This document shows positions 1 to 11,300 of a DNA stretch of 64,000 bases, one piece after another. Position numbers and translations under genes: made by a program. The stretch spans positions 28,846,947 to 28,910,946 of the forward strand of contig NC_054881.1 of assembly GCF_018320785.1 (NCBI RefSeq), in the 5' to 3' direction. The first letter of the stretch is position 1. Each line of letters begins with the position of its first letter. The stretch comes from Cheilinus undulatus. Its lineage: Eukaryota > Chordata > Actinopteri > Labriformes > Labridae. Under the pieces are notes generated by a model. It saw only the letters and a program-made list of their open reading frames with translations. It was not told the origin of the DNA and searched no databases.

Positions 1-143
1 ACCGGTTTAAGACAGCATACCCACATATTCAGAGTTAGCTAAATGCCTTACATTAAACTTGTGCACTTGCTCTTTTACAGTTGGGTACATTTCTGAGAAT
101 GTACTGTTCTTATGCTGTATTTTTATTTTATTCTTCTACACAG

Positions 144-239
144 CACATGAAGTGTCACTTCAAGATGACTTTCAACCTACGCAACCAAAAATATGAGATG
201 GTGGGACAAAAGTGCAAGAAACACCTGGAGAGTGCTTAA
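144..239 (+). CDS. Terminal coding exon of a secreted, possibly cystatin-like protein (partial gene)
   Basis: A pyrimidine-rich tract ending in CAG (141-143) precedes an open segment of 31 codons that closes with TAA at 237-239. The polyadenylation signal AATAAA (239-244) overlaps the stop codon. The peptide begins HMKCHFKMTF and ends KCKKHLESA. Its two cysteines are separated by 19 residues, the same spacing as the last disulfide hairpin of type-2 cystatins, which likewise sits near the C-terminus. That spacing is the only family evidence, so the assignment is tentative. Another small secreted protein with a cystatin-like fold is equally possible. The upstream exons lie outside the window. 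The exon call itself is fairly secure because acceptor, open frame, stop and poly(A) signal occur in the right order. Confidence 0.5.
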   Translation, partial: HMKCHFKMTFNLRNQKYEMVGQKCKKHLESA

Positions 240-244
240 ATAAA
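239..244 (+). promoter_or_regulatory. Poly(A) signal of the left-edge gene
   Basis: AATAAA overlaps the TAA stop of the terminal exon. This implies a very short 3' UTR unless a later signal is used. Confidence 0.45.
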
Positions 245-593
245 TATACATATGCTTTCAGTTTATAAACTTAAGCTTTCACTTCATTGGCGCATTTTGA
301 TACACTGTTGTTGCAGCTTTTTATATGAATGACAATTTACATCAAAAACAAATCATGATTGTTAAAAGTAGTTTAGAATAGGTGATCAAGAACAAATTAA
401 TGTGTACTTTATATTGTGTTCTGTTCTCCTTTTTTATCATTCCATGATATTATAAGCTATTTTTGCATAGACAACACTTGATATTATAGCATGACAACAA
501 ATTACTGCACAGCTGAGAAATTCCAAAAGAAAGGCACACTGTGAAATATGATTTAGGGAGTTTTTAGACAAGAGTAAAGACCAGATGGGCTCA

Positions 594-606
594 TTTATTA
601 TTTATT
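594..606 (-). promoter_or_regulatory. Candidate poly(A) signals of the astacin gene
   Basis: Two AATAAA hexamers on the minus strand (599-594 and 606-601) lie about 110-120 bp beyond the proposed TGA stop at 715-717. That is a plausible 3' UTR length. Confidence 0.45.
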
Positions 607-714
607 TAAATGGCAGGACTTGTTATGGAAAAAAGCAGTACTGTAATTATTACAATTTTCACTCAGGGTGGTCTGGGGTTGTCTTGCTACAGCAGCGTTG
701 TCTTTTTTTTCCTC

Positions 715-722
715 TCAAATGT
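715..722 (-). CDS. Astacin exon 8 (8 coding nt, Y-I-stop)
   Basis: Minus-strand acceptor T12CAG is followed by 8 nt that complete a Tyr codon, add Ile and end in TGA. If the donor at 981-980 is not used, exon 7 reads on for a few codons to a TAG. The choice affects only the last residues. Confidence 0.5.
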
Positions 723-3382
723 CTGAAAAAAAAAAACATGTATGAACAGTGAGTCACCACAAAAACGAAGTCTGAGTTTATCTTAAGTGTTTTCAGAGCA
801 TACAAGTTCAAACCTTTCAATCTTCCTTATCAGCTGAATATTTTTCATTAACATATCATTTGAAGTTAACCCTTCTATAGCTCTTTCTTCAGAAAAAAAC
901 AGCTATTCAGTAAAGCAGGAAAAAATGTGCATTTTAGGGGAGAATGTGCATTAAACAGCTTCTAAGCATTTTGATACTCACAGCAATTGTATAACCTATT
1001 GATCCTGAGGATATCAATGTCAGACATCTCTTCCCTCTGTCCAATCGGCACAGAGGAATCTGGAATGGGAGTAATGGTGTCTGCTCCATACACTGATGTG
1101 AAGGCAGTCCTGTAGAAAACAAATCAAATAAACAAAATAAAACCAAAAACTGATATTAAAGTGTGTTTTATCTATTCTTTTGAAGTGCTGGAACATTTGT
1201 AATTAACCTGTGTTTTAAAAAGTCTCAAAATGTAAATGGAAAGAAAAAAAAATATATACCCAATTTGCGCACAGAGACTACATTAAAGATCCACTTTTAA
1301 TTATTACTGAGTGACGTAATATTATTGTGATGAATATATAGAGAATTTCCCTTAAATCTTGATCAGCTGAACTTCTTTATTTATCTCAAATATGCTGTTT
1401 CACACTATTGCTGACACATACAGCAAATGTAATTCTTTTTTAGTAATAATATGTCAAAAATGTGTTAAATAATGTAGAATGTATGACTGGCAAAATACAT
1501 AAGAGATAAAAAATAATTTAAAGACACTATGATGAAGTAGGCACTTACCTTCCATAATGCATAACAGAGGAGTAGTCATAAGGTGTGTTCAAGTTGTTGG
1601 TGTTCTTTTTGTGGAAGTTGAAGGCATTTGCTGTCCATGCACAGAGGATAAATGAGTTGTAGTGACTGTATATTGAAGTTGCATATAAATGTATGTTCTT
1701 ACTGTTCAGTTTTACCAATACAGAGTGAAACATATACTAATCAAAAAAGTTCATCACCAGTTCACTGCAAAATTTGTGTGCATACTATATTTTTTGAGCA
1801 GTGTCAGGGCTTAGAGCTCACCTGCTGGGATGTTCTCCCAGTTAATCCTGACATACTGGTCCCTGTCACTTCTTGTATGCTCATGGTGGAAGCCAAGTGC
1901 ATGGAGGAGCTCATGCTGAATGATCCCATAATCGAGACAGCCGTACACAGACAGAGAAAGCACCTGTTTCCCTCCATCTCTGCCAATGGTAGACCAGCAC
2001 CTACAGATCGATAAAGAACAGACACACAGGTTTAAATCCTGACCGGCTGATGTTTCTGTTTCACTGACCTTCAGCTCCACTCTTTGTCTGCACTCACCCC
2101 ATTTCACTCTCAATGCTAAGGTAGTCTGACTGGCCATGAAAAGGGACAAAGCGAACACAGGTTTTCTTGTGGAAAGTTTCCATGGCTTTCTGTATCAAAG
2201 CTTTTTCACTGTCATCTGTGATGAACAAGGGAAATGTCAGATTATTCGCATCAGAGTATGCACACTCAAATATATATTCCCGATTTACTGGCTTCATGTG
2301 GGTTGTAATTGTAGCAATTATTTCATAGAGCCTTACAGAAGTAATCACTGAGACTGTAGGGCACTTCAACCAGTCCATTATAGGATTTCTTCCATTTGCA
2401 GGAGCCATTCCAACATTTTATAGCATTCTTCTTCTTTGAAAGAGCAATGTCACCTTCCAGTAGATTTTGGTTTATCCCTGGAGGAGGACAATATGTTGGT
2501 AATTAAAGTACAAATTCTTACTCAGAATACTTTGCTTTTGAGAATGCAAAATTCACTTTTATTCCAGAATAAATTCAGCGTACCTTTATTTGCCTCTAGA
2601 AGTTTAGAAGTTATGTCCAAATGAAAAGGCTCCTTGGTGGGCTTGCCTAAATTTGATATGTTTCGGTCAGCAAACAGGACTTTTTCTGATGCAAAAAATG
2701 TGTTAAACATCTGTGGTGAGAAAAAGATATTTTACCTTCCACATCTGGTTGTACCTGCAGAGAAGCAAACAATTGAAACCAGTAAAAAAGATATAAACTT
2801 GACATTTAGAAAATGCCCTTAGGTGTAATTCATCGATCAAACTATTTGTGAAAAATGCCAGACTCTAATATACACTTAGGTTTGTAACTATTTGGGCAGC
2901 AATACACTTATATTTGATATTTTGTCTTGTATTTAGCAACACAATTAGTCTTAAATAAAAAAAAATGAAAATGTGGCTGAAGTGTAGATTTTTAGCTAAG
3001 ATTCAAAGGGTGTTGTAGAAATATGGCATTTACCATTAGGCATTTACCATATCATTCATAGTATCACTCCTATCACAAGTCAGCATTTGTTTTGGAAATG
3101 AAGGTCTCCTTAAAAAGGCAGATTTGTGAGAGATGCCATAAACTCATTTTGCATTCTCTCCATTGTGCTCAGTATTATCCTTAAAGCAATCTGCAGATTG
3201 TCAATATGTAATCACTTTATATTCACTTTCTTTAAATATATGTCAATTAAAAAAGGAGTGAAAAAAGAACAAGGAAGAAGCATTTTATGTGGCAGATGTC
3301 TTACCCGAGAATTCTTTTGAGTTGAAAGTCCCACCAGCAGAGCCAGGAACGCAGAAAAAAGACTAAGATTTTTCATTCTCAT
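715..3382 (-). CDS. Six-cysteine astacin (C6AST) zinc metalloprotease, complete, 8 exons
   Basis: The exons are 3382-3305, 2710-2584, 2453-2337, 2215-2098, 2000-1822, 1630-1549, 1109-982 and 722-715. All have GT-AG borders and compatible phases, giving 837 nt and 278 aa. Residues 1-20 form a signal peptide. A propeptide follows with the aspartate-switch region at Gly69-Asp70, and the mature domain probably starts at Asn78. The zinc site is HELLHALGFHHEH, with His176, His180 and His186 as ligands and Glu177 as catalytic base. The Met-turn is SVMHYGR, with Met230 and Tyr232. The mature part has six cysteines, including the extra N-terminal pair Cys82/Cys87 that marks the fish C6AST group (hatching enzymes HCE/LCE, nephrosin, pactacin). 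An eight-exon layout is known for the LCE-type branch. There are no EGF or CUB domains. The substrate (egg envelope or other extracellular protein) cannot be told from sequence, so no symbol is given. The least certain part is the tiny last exon. Confidence 0.93.
982..1109 (-). CDS. Astacin exon 7
   Basis: This exon encodes the C-terminal subdomain after the Met-turn, from TAFTSVYGADTITPIP to INRLYNC. It includes the sixth cysteine, which pairs with the one in KTC in family members. The donor is GTGAGT. Confidence 0.85.
1549..1630 (-). CDS. Astacin exon 6 (Met-turn)
   Basis: Encodes NAFNFHKKNTNNLNTPYDYS followed by SVMHYGR. The donor is GTAAGT and the acceptor ends in ACAG. Confidence 0.92.
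1822..2000 (-). CDS. Astacin exon 5 (zinc-binding site)
   Basis: Encodes CWSTIGRDGGKQVLSLSVYG, the HEXXHXXGXXH zinc signature and TRSDRDQYVRINWENI. It is the most conserved part of the gene. Confidence 0.95.
2098..2215 (-). CDS. Astacin exon 4
   Basis: Encodes DSEKALIQKAMETFHKKTC and VRFVPFHGQSDYLSIESEMG, matching the conserved N-terminal subdomain of astacins. The donor is GTGAGT. Confidence 0.93.
2337..2453 (-). CDS. Astacin exon 3 (propeptide end, mature N-terminus)
   Basis: Encodes GDIALSKKKNAIKCWNGSC and KWKKSYNGLVEVPYSLSDYF. It holds the propeptide cleavage region and the C6AST-specific cysteine pair. The frame hits a stop just past the GTAAGG donor, which supports splicing there. Confidence 0.9.
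2584..2710 (-). CDS. Astacin exon 2 (propeptide)
   Basis: Encodes the charged propeptide segment that ends LLEANK. The acceptor is CCACAG and the donor is GTACGC. Propeptides are poorly conserved, so support comes mainly from phase and splice sites. Confidence 0.8.
3305..3382 (-). CDS. Astacin exon 1 (signal peptide)
   Basis: Encodes MRMKNLSLFSAFLALLVGLS and a short tail. It has a basic start and a hydrophobic core, typical of a secretory signal. Initiation could be at 3382 or at the in-frame ATG at 3376. The TATA box lies about 60 bp upstream. Confidence 0.85.
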
Positions 3383-3438
3383 GTTGAAGTTTGATGGAGA
3401 ATGCTGACCAGCAGTAACCACAAAGACTGAGGTCTTTC

Positions 3439-3445
3439 TTTTATA
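3439..3445 (-). promoter_or_regulatory. TATA box of the astacin gene
   Basis: TATAAAA on the minus strand lies 57-63 bp upstream of the first ATG. This would place transcription start near 3412 and give a short 5' UTR. It fits a strongly cell-type-specific gene. Confidence 0.6.
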
Positions 3446-5219
3446 CAGTGAAATAGGGAGTGATGGTAAACAGGCTTACTGTATAGATAAAACGTAAACC
3501 CCCCTTAACAAACACTTAAATGCAAGGATAATCTCCTACAGGAAACTCCCTGAACCTTCTCAGGTGGCTGTTAGACCAAGACTTGAAAATTTAAGCTAAA
3601 AAAAACCCTAACATGTGAACCATGTTCATTTGTTAAGAATGACGTACGTATACAATCAATTTTATTGTCAGTAGTTCATCAATAATTAGATAATTATAAT
3701 AATACATTTTATTTAAGGGCGTCTTTCATGACACTCAAGGTCACCTTACAAAAGTACACAGAAAGAAAATCTGCTGTTGTTTCATTGAGTTTCGTAAGTG
3801 GCACCTATTCAGCCAAGGATGTTTAGAATTTCTTTAAACTGAAAATGTAGCTTTTACAGGGAAGCAAAACGAAAGTTTGAAGTTGCATAATGTTTTATGC
3901 ATCACTCATGAAGAAAGTAAAGTTAGTTTCTCAGTGATCCAAACTACACTTAATACTGCATGATTCTTCACTATGATTCTGTGAGACAAATCAGTTTCTT
4001 TCTATGTTTTCTATTTTTAAGTATTTTGGAAAAAGTTAAGAAATAATCTTACAAGCACAGCAACTAAATTCACACAACCAAAGTTTGTTTCCTTCACAAC
4101 ACTGTAGCCATGCTACACTACACTTTTTCCATTTTTAAATGGCCTTAAGATTCTGTTCTAGCATGGAAACTCCATTCTTCCATTAAAACAACCACCACTT
4201 ATCCTTATTTGGTCACTCATTAAGTCAGAGGAAAGTTACACTCAGTGCTCAGAAATATGAGACCGTCTGGTTGGTTAGTATGTTTTTTTTTTAAGGGTTT
4301 GCCACTAAATAGCCTGAGCAGTTTTGCTCATCATACACTCCACTATTATTTTGTGATTAGGCTGACTGTGCTTTCCACTTGTAGGCAGTTTACCCACTGT
4401 ATATATACACACTTAAATAGTTGTTTTTAAATAGTAAAACTTCACCCCTGTGTCTAAAAGATAAAGTAATAAAACAAGCTGTTCTGGACTCCCTGGACAT
4501 CATATCAACAACAGACAAGCCAAAGGAAACAAGTCCTCTTTAAAAAATACTCAGGAAACTGATAACAGCAGGCAAGCAAATTGGAAAGCAAACAGAAAAA
4601 AAAAGGCCTGAGTAGTTTTTAATGGTGACACAACCTTGCTGGGTAAAGCTGCTGGATGACTGTTTAATAATAAGCTAATATATGAATATGTAGTTTGTGA
4701 ATAGGTAAGGGTGGAAGAGGAAGATATGTGTGTTTCAGTCATCATATTATTTATCATATTATCAATATAACTTCTATGAAAAGATGAACTTCTATTGTTT
4801 CATTTCTCTTTGAAATTTTAACAGTTGCAAATTGCAGTTTATTTAGATACTTACATGATATAAAAAACAGAGTCCTTATTCAATTCTTCAACCTATGTAT
4901 AATTTGTGTCAGGGATTATTTGATTTTAGTATCATATATTAGTGAATTTCATCAAATTAACGAAAAATTAACTGACCTTAAATCATATTCAGAAACCCTA
5001 TAAAGATTAAGAAACACAGGAGACCACATATAAATGAAAGCAAATTACCAGTTTACAGATATTTACAGTATTTTACATTTTTTGTTATATCTATATACAG
5101 TTTAAGAACAATGGAAAAGGAAAACGAAGGAAAATGATGCAAGTGGCTTCAGTTTTCAGGGTTAAATAAAGCAGAAATGACTTTTGATTCATTTTGTAAA
5201 ATCAGTTATGGTAACATTA
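3446..5219. other. Intergenic spacer between astacin gene and rassf6
   Basis: AT-rich sequence without a supported coding exon. The right end should contain the rassf6 3' UTR. A minus-strand AATAAA at 4843-4838 lies about 380 bp beyond the rassf6 stop and is a candidate poly(A) signal. Confidence 0.5.
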
Positions 5220-5361
5220 CTACACAAAAATATCTGGTAATGCCATACTTCTTTGTATTTTTCCCCAAAAGTATGTATGTTCAAAAAAAGGTTGATGAGT
5301 TTGCTTTAAAATTTCCTTTTGCAGAGCTGTCAACATCCTTTCTTCACTCCTGACCATGGTG
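5220..5361 (-). CDS. rassf6: rassf6 terminal exon
   Basis: Encodes TMVRSEERMLTALQKEIL and a divergent tail ending ALPDIFV-stop (TAG 5222-5220). The first part aligns with the end of the SARAH helix. The acceptor is ATCTCAG, and its phase matches the previous exon. Confidence 0.7.
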
Positions 5362-8300
5362 CTGAGATGGGTGACTGGTCCTGTGTTATCAGACGCTGGT
5401 CTCAATATGAGTGGAAGTCTTACAGTTCAAGACATGTAGAAGAAGTCTGTGCTGTTGCTGGTACCTGACAAACAAAAACACAAATCCAGACACCGGTGAG
5501 CAACAAAACCAACTAACGATCATTCACATAATTGGCGCCATCATGTGTTATACAGATGTTACTACAGGTTTTTTTTTTTTCTTAGATGGATATAGTGTGT
5601 GCACATCTGTTAGACAGGCGTGCTTGGGTAAATGAGGTCATAAAACACAGGAGAACTTTCACACACAAATTATAAACTGGTTATTGCAGCCAATGATGAG
5701 AATATAAAGAGTTTAATGGAAAAAAGTCTGGCTTTATTGTGTGTTGGGGATGGAGAGATTTATATTTAAGTTAACTTCTTTTCATTTCCAGCTTAACATT
5801 TTAGACACTGTCAAAGGATTCGGTGTATGCTAATTATCTTTAAGACAAAATACTGACTTGCTGAAGACCCTTTGAATCTCTCTGTTCTCCTCCTCTCTGA
5901 GCTTAAGAAGAACTTGCTCCAGGATAGGAAGCTCTAAGTTCAGATACTGCGCTACCTGGGAGGAGGGGAGAGAGGAAAAAGACATGAGAACAGTTAAAAA
6001 CAACACAGCCTGAAATATTCAAAGTAATGACGAAGTACAGTTTGAGAAAAGACTACAACTAAAAAGCTCTATCTTCACAGATTTTTACAGTTACACTGAC
6101 TCTTAAAAGAACTTATTATTAAATGGGGCAAACCTTAATCCAGAGTTTAAACCGAATTTATAATCCCGATAAAATATTTTAAAATTAACCTTTATTCACA
6201 ATGAATATGAATCCTGCTTTGTCACCGAAAAAAACAAGGCTGGCTTCATTATTTAAACCCCATAAAAGAATAATTACAAATTTTTAACTCACATTAACAC
6301 TCACCCTAATTCCATGTACTTCCATATTAAAAGTAGGATATTTATCTTTTTTTTATTCATTTATCTGTTGATTTATTTATTAGTAGATATTTACTAATAA
6401 CTAAATCACTATAAACTAACTAATAATAGTTTTTCATTACTTTTGAAGCACTTAAAAAGTTATAATGATTTCTGGTTGTGTTTGATATACAGAATGGTGT
6501 CTCAGGGGTTGATTTGATGTACTTACATCATCACTGACTTCCTCCTCATCCATGTCCATTAAAAAGATCCTCATGATATCATCAGAAGGCCCCTGTAGAA
6601 TGCGCTCCCATAGGGGCTGGTCCTTGTTACTGAGCTTCCTTTTTTCTGGACAAAGGCCAACAAATATTACTGGACTTTTTTCCTTCTTAGATGACAAAAA
6701 GTTTTGAACAGTGTTATGGCTTAACACTGATTTAACAAGCAAAGCATACCTCCACTCTGGTGAACGCAGTACAGAGCAAACTCCTGAGGATCATTCTCGA
6801 TCTGTCAGAGAAACATTACAATCAATAAATCAATCAGTATGAAACCATCTGTATGAGATAGCAAAATAAACTAGACAAATACAACATGATAAACCATGCA
6901 CACAAATGCCTGTGGGTTGTTTATGAAATACTTAATATGATGACACTTTTTTAAATAAAACTGATCCATTAATTTATATCTACAGCTACAGTATCAGCTT
7001 TTCAGTTCATCGTAATGTTAACATTTCCGAAAAGTCAATATTTCATGAGATAAAACAACTTTTTTAAGCTCTATTACATGCATTCCCCAGTTAATTCAAG
7101 ATTAAAGGAGAAAGTGTTTCATTATATAATATAGATTTTTTATACCAATACTTAAATGTACTTTAGACCTAAAACTTCAGTCCTTAAGACACACAATTTA
7201 AAGTCTGAGGGTGAACAAATGAACAAATTCCAGTCCTCATAACAGACTTAAACATGTAAAGAATAATGAGTTTAAAGAAAAAGACTTCCGCTGAGTTAGG
7301 TCTGTTGGTTCGGCCTAGGACTCCACTAACTTATTTGGTTCATACGGCCGATATAGGCAGATTTTTAGAGCTAAAATATCATTTGTGAATATCAGCAGAA
7401 ATGTCATATCTACCTGTACTGATATTTCAGTCTTTAAGGCAATATCTGCCCATTCCAACATATTCCTGATAATATTATGCATCCCTATTTCTGCTATTTG
7501 ACCAAAGTACACAGAACTCTAGTTTCCAGGAACTTCTCTTCATAGAGCTAAATAGTTCCTCTAGCCCTTTTTGCAATTCCATTAGGGTCTAAAGCCCTGG
7601 GAAGATAATGCTTATCAGGCATCCTGACACAGCCAGGTTTAAATGGACAAGTTAATCAAAATGATTATGTGGTGATAATTTATAAATAAAGATCAAGACG
7701 CTAAGGATCTAACTTTTAACAGACTGAATGTAATTGCCAGATTATGTTGTGTGGGCAAAAACTGTATGTTTAGTTATAGTTTTAATATTATTTTTTAAAA
7801 TTTACTTCTTTATTTATTCATGTTGTATCAGGGTCTGGGTCGGGGGACAGACACAGTCAATCTGTAATATATGACGACAGTTTTAACGGATATTCATGTT
7901 GGCTCTCAGTCATCCAGGCCATGGTTATCCAGAACTTAATCAAAAGGGGCCAACTGGACTTTGTCAATGACCTTAAAGATGTTTTGTCTCTTCTCTGAGA
8001 GGTTTTTTTTTTAATCCTGGGGCCAAAAGAAATGTAGCCTGACCTCCAGAATGATAATCCTCTGGGTGGTCATCCGAAAGTCAACTTAGTTACCAATCAG
8101 AACCTTCAGCACTGCAGCTTTGCATACTTCTTGGGCTAAGTTCTAGCCCCTTTGCAAAGGGGTAGAATTTCTACCCCAGAATGAAATTTTGACCTTGGTT
8201 CCTGTAGTTAAAAAGCACAGAGTTCCTAATAGGTTTCTGGTTCTTAGCACTTTCTTGGGAGAGGCCTATGTTGTACTTTTCTTACCCCCCTTTTTTGATG

Positions 8301-11300
8301 AAAATCAACTCATGGGGATTATGGGGATTAATTTGGGCCACTTTACATTCCATTAATGCTGTACCTCACACTGTGTATTCATTTAGATTACACATTTGAA
8401 AGGACTGTTTCAGTGCGACTTATATTGGACTCCTTTTAGACACTAACATGTTCTCTCCCATTGTTGGACAGACTCTCACCTTGAATTTATTCAGTAACTG
8501 TACAATGACCTGGTCAGTGGTCATCCTGCTGGAGATCCGAACTTTAGTTGGAGTACCAAAGGATGGAGTAAAGACCGAGGTCTGAAGAAGATAATGAGAG
8601 ACTAATAAGCTACTGTGCTGATGGAAGCGGAATGAATAAAGATGTATGTCCAATATGGAGACCTAGCAGAAGGTTAAGGGGAAAGTTACCTTATAGTTGT
8701 AGAAGTGCCCATTGATAGAGAAACGGTGTTGTCTCTCTTTCTCTCTTTGTGCTGCTGACTTTCCCCTCCCCCTCCTCCTCTTGACCAATGAGGCATCACT
8801 CATACAGCGAAACAGGTTAGACTCGGCTTCAAGCTCGTGGCTCTTCTGCCTCACAGGTCGCAGAGTCCTGGTCTCATACACAACTGGGCCTTTGATGTGC
8901 ACAGAAAACATACAGAGAAATAAAACAACCCAGTATTTAAAGAATCCGAACATGGACCTAAATGTGCAAATATGGTATAGATCTTCGATGAAAATAAACC
9001 TGGCAGAGGATTACTGATGACTTTATCCTGAGGTGTCTCAGACATTTCATCTATCTGATGAAGATCCACATATTCCCCCCATCGCGTCATGCCCCTAAAC
9101 AACAAGAAGAAACATTGTCAGATTCCAAGCAGGTCATAATAACCTTAACAAAGCTAGGATGGTAGATCAATCTGCAGTGATTTCTATGAAATATTAAATG
9201 GGTGGCTCTCAATCAAAAAAATAACATAAGAGAATCCCTTGAATGATTTTGCATGGCTCGGTGATAAATTGATTCCAGCAATAAAACAGATTTTTGGAAA
9301 ATTTAATATATTTTCTGAAATTCACGGTTATTATACCAAAAGTTGAATTTTATCATAAACTTTAATTCCATTTTGGTGACCACTGTGAACAAAATGATAC
9401 ATCTTTTATATGCAGACAGCTTATGTTTTACTAAGCTTCTAAAACTAAAAGAAAAAAAAAAAACATCCTGATGACTGAGAAAATCGCATCTTAGAATGAA
9501 TAAATATGTTTCCTAGAAATTACAACATTATTTTCATCACTGATTCAGTGGCAAAGATGAGAAACACTTGAATAAAATTACAGAGTTATTAATATTCTTT
9601 TGATGGCCTTATTTGTTATTTGTTTTGCAGTTCACATAAAGGCATCAGCATTAGTTTCAGTATGTTTCTATAATAAGTTAATGCCACTGTAAATTATTTC
9701 TTTGTTGTAACAGTGCTTCTTGGCGATAAGTTTTATACTGTTGGAAAGCGTGTTCATTTCCCTTTTTAATGGTGCCACATTTGTAAAGAACATGCATTTG
9801 TGGGATGAGCAGCAAAGCTGAGTATGTGGGTTGCGTCCATGAAAAGTCTGCCAAACAGCTTATTCTGCCATTTACTCTTGTTTGGTGTATTGGATGATTG
9901 AAGTCTGAAGAAACATGACATATTGGCAGTATAAAAATATATTCATTTAACAAACAGGAGCCCAGTAGCGTGTGGAAAAACCATACCCAACAGCCTGGCA
10001 TCATGCTGGTCACCAGCCTGGTCTCACACTGCTGTGGGATGGCATCCCATTCCTCAACCAGCATTTGTCAAGTCGGCCAATGTGGTTGTGTTGGTCACTC
10101 TGACACAAACAGCACATCCAAGCTGATCCCACAACTGTTCAATGTGGTCCAGGTCAGGACTGCTGGCAAGCCATTACAAACTCTCCACTCCCAAATTCTG
10201 GAGGTAGTCTCTGATACACCCTGTTCTGTGATGGCAAGCATCTTAGAGGATAAAGTTTGGTCCCAGGCTGTGGAGATATGGGATTGCCAGTAGTTGCAGA
10301 AGCTCAACTCCAAATGTCTGCATTGAAATTGCCTCTAATGATGACTGGCCTCATTTTCCATTGAGGGATATTCCGCCCCACACCATCACACCAAAAGATG
10401 TGACTCTGTCAGAGAAACAATCAGCATGATGGTCTCCCCGTCTTCTCTACACTTTGACCCTATGATCCAACCTGCAGTAGGCAGAATCTATACGCATTGC
10501 TGAACATAATAAACGCCACTCAGGCGCCTGATTTTTCAGCACCTAGGGGTACCGGAAACTCAAAACAAGAGAGAGGCAACAGCAGAATAAGCTGTTTGGC
10601 ACCGGCAGAGAGGACTTGCCAAATTATTCATGGGCACAACCCATGAATATAATCACTACTGTGATTTAGTTGTATGAGGCCACAGGCCAAGTGCCAAAAA
10701 TAATCACAGAAATGATGCTATCCAGTAAAACATCTCAACCTCGAGTGTGAGTTTGTTTTCTTCTTAGTGTAAATGTAGACCACATAAAAAGTGTCAGAAC
10801 TTCATATTGAGGTGGACTGATACACTGTAAAAAGTCTCTTTGATGTAGCTCTTCCGTATCAGCACTCATGTTTGGAACTAACTGTTGTATAACTTCATAA
10901 CTGCAGATAATTTTACCTTCTTTTAAAACAAGCTAAGTTTCTGTGCTTTGTTAAGTATAGAAGTAACAGTTTTAGGTGTTATTGTTCAAATTCAAATGGT
11001 AAAGAAGAACTCCTAATAAAGCGTAATCCCCTTTGGTCCTAAATAAATCACTAGTTTTACTTATTGCAGAGTTTAAGCCATATGAGTGTGTCTGATAAAA
11101 AAAAAAGCCATAGAATGTGTGCTCTAGAGTCTTTTTCCCATCTTTAACATGGAGTTTGGTAGAGGAAAATCTAAGACTTGTACCAATGCTAACATAGACC
11201 AGTTCAGATTATGCTTTCAAGTGAAAGGGGAAAGGGTTTCAAACTTCTTCACATTTTCCTGATGTTGTTGCAGTGTTAAAAATGTATGACAAAAACTGAA

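Noticed and set aside
2216..2336. Unspliced reading from astacin exon 3 into exon 4
   Set aside because: The exon 3 frame meets a stop just past the GTAAGG donor. Splicing to 2215 restores the conserved astacin sequence.
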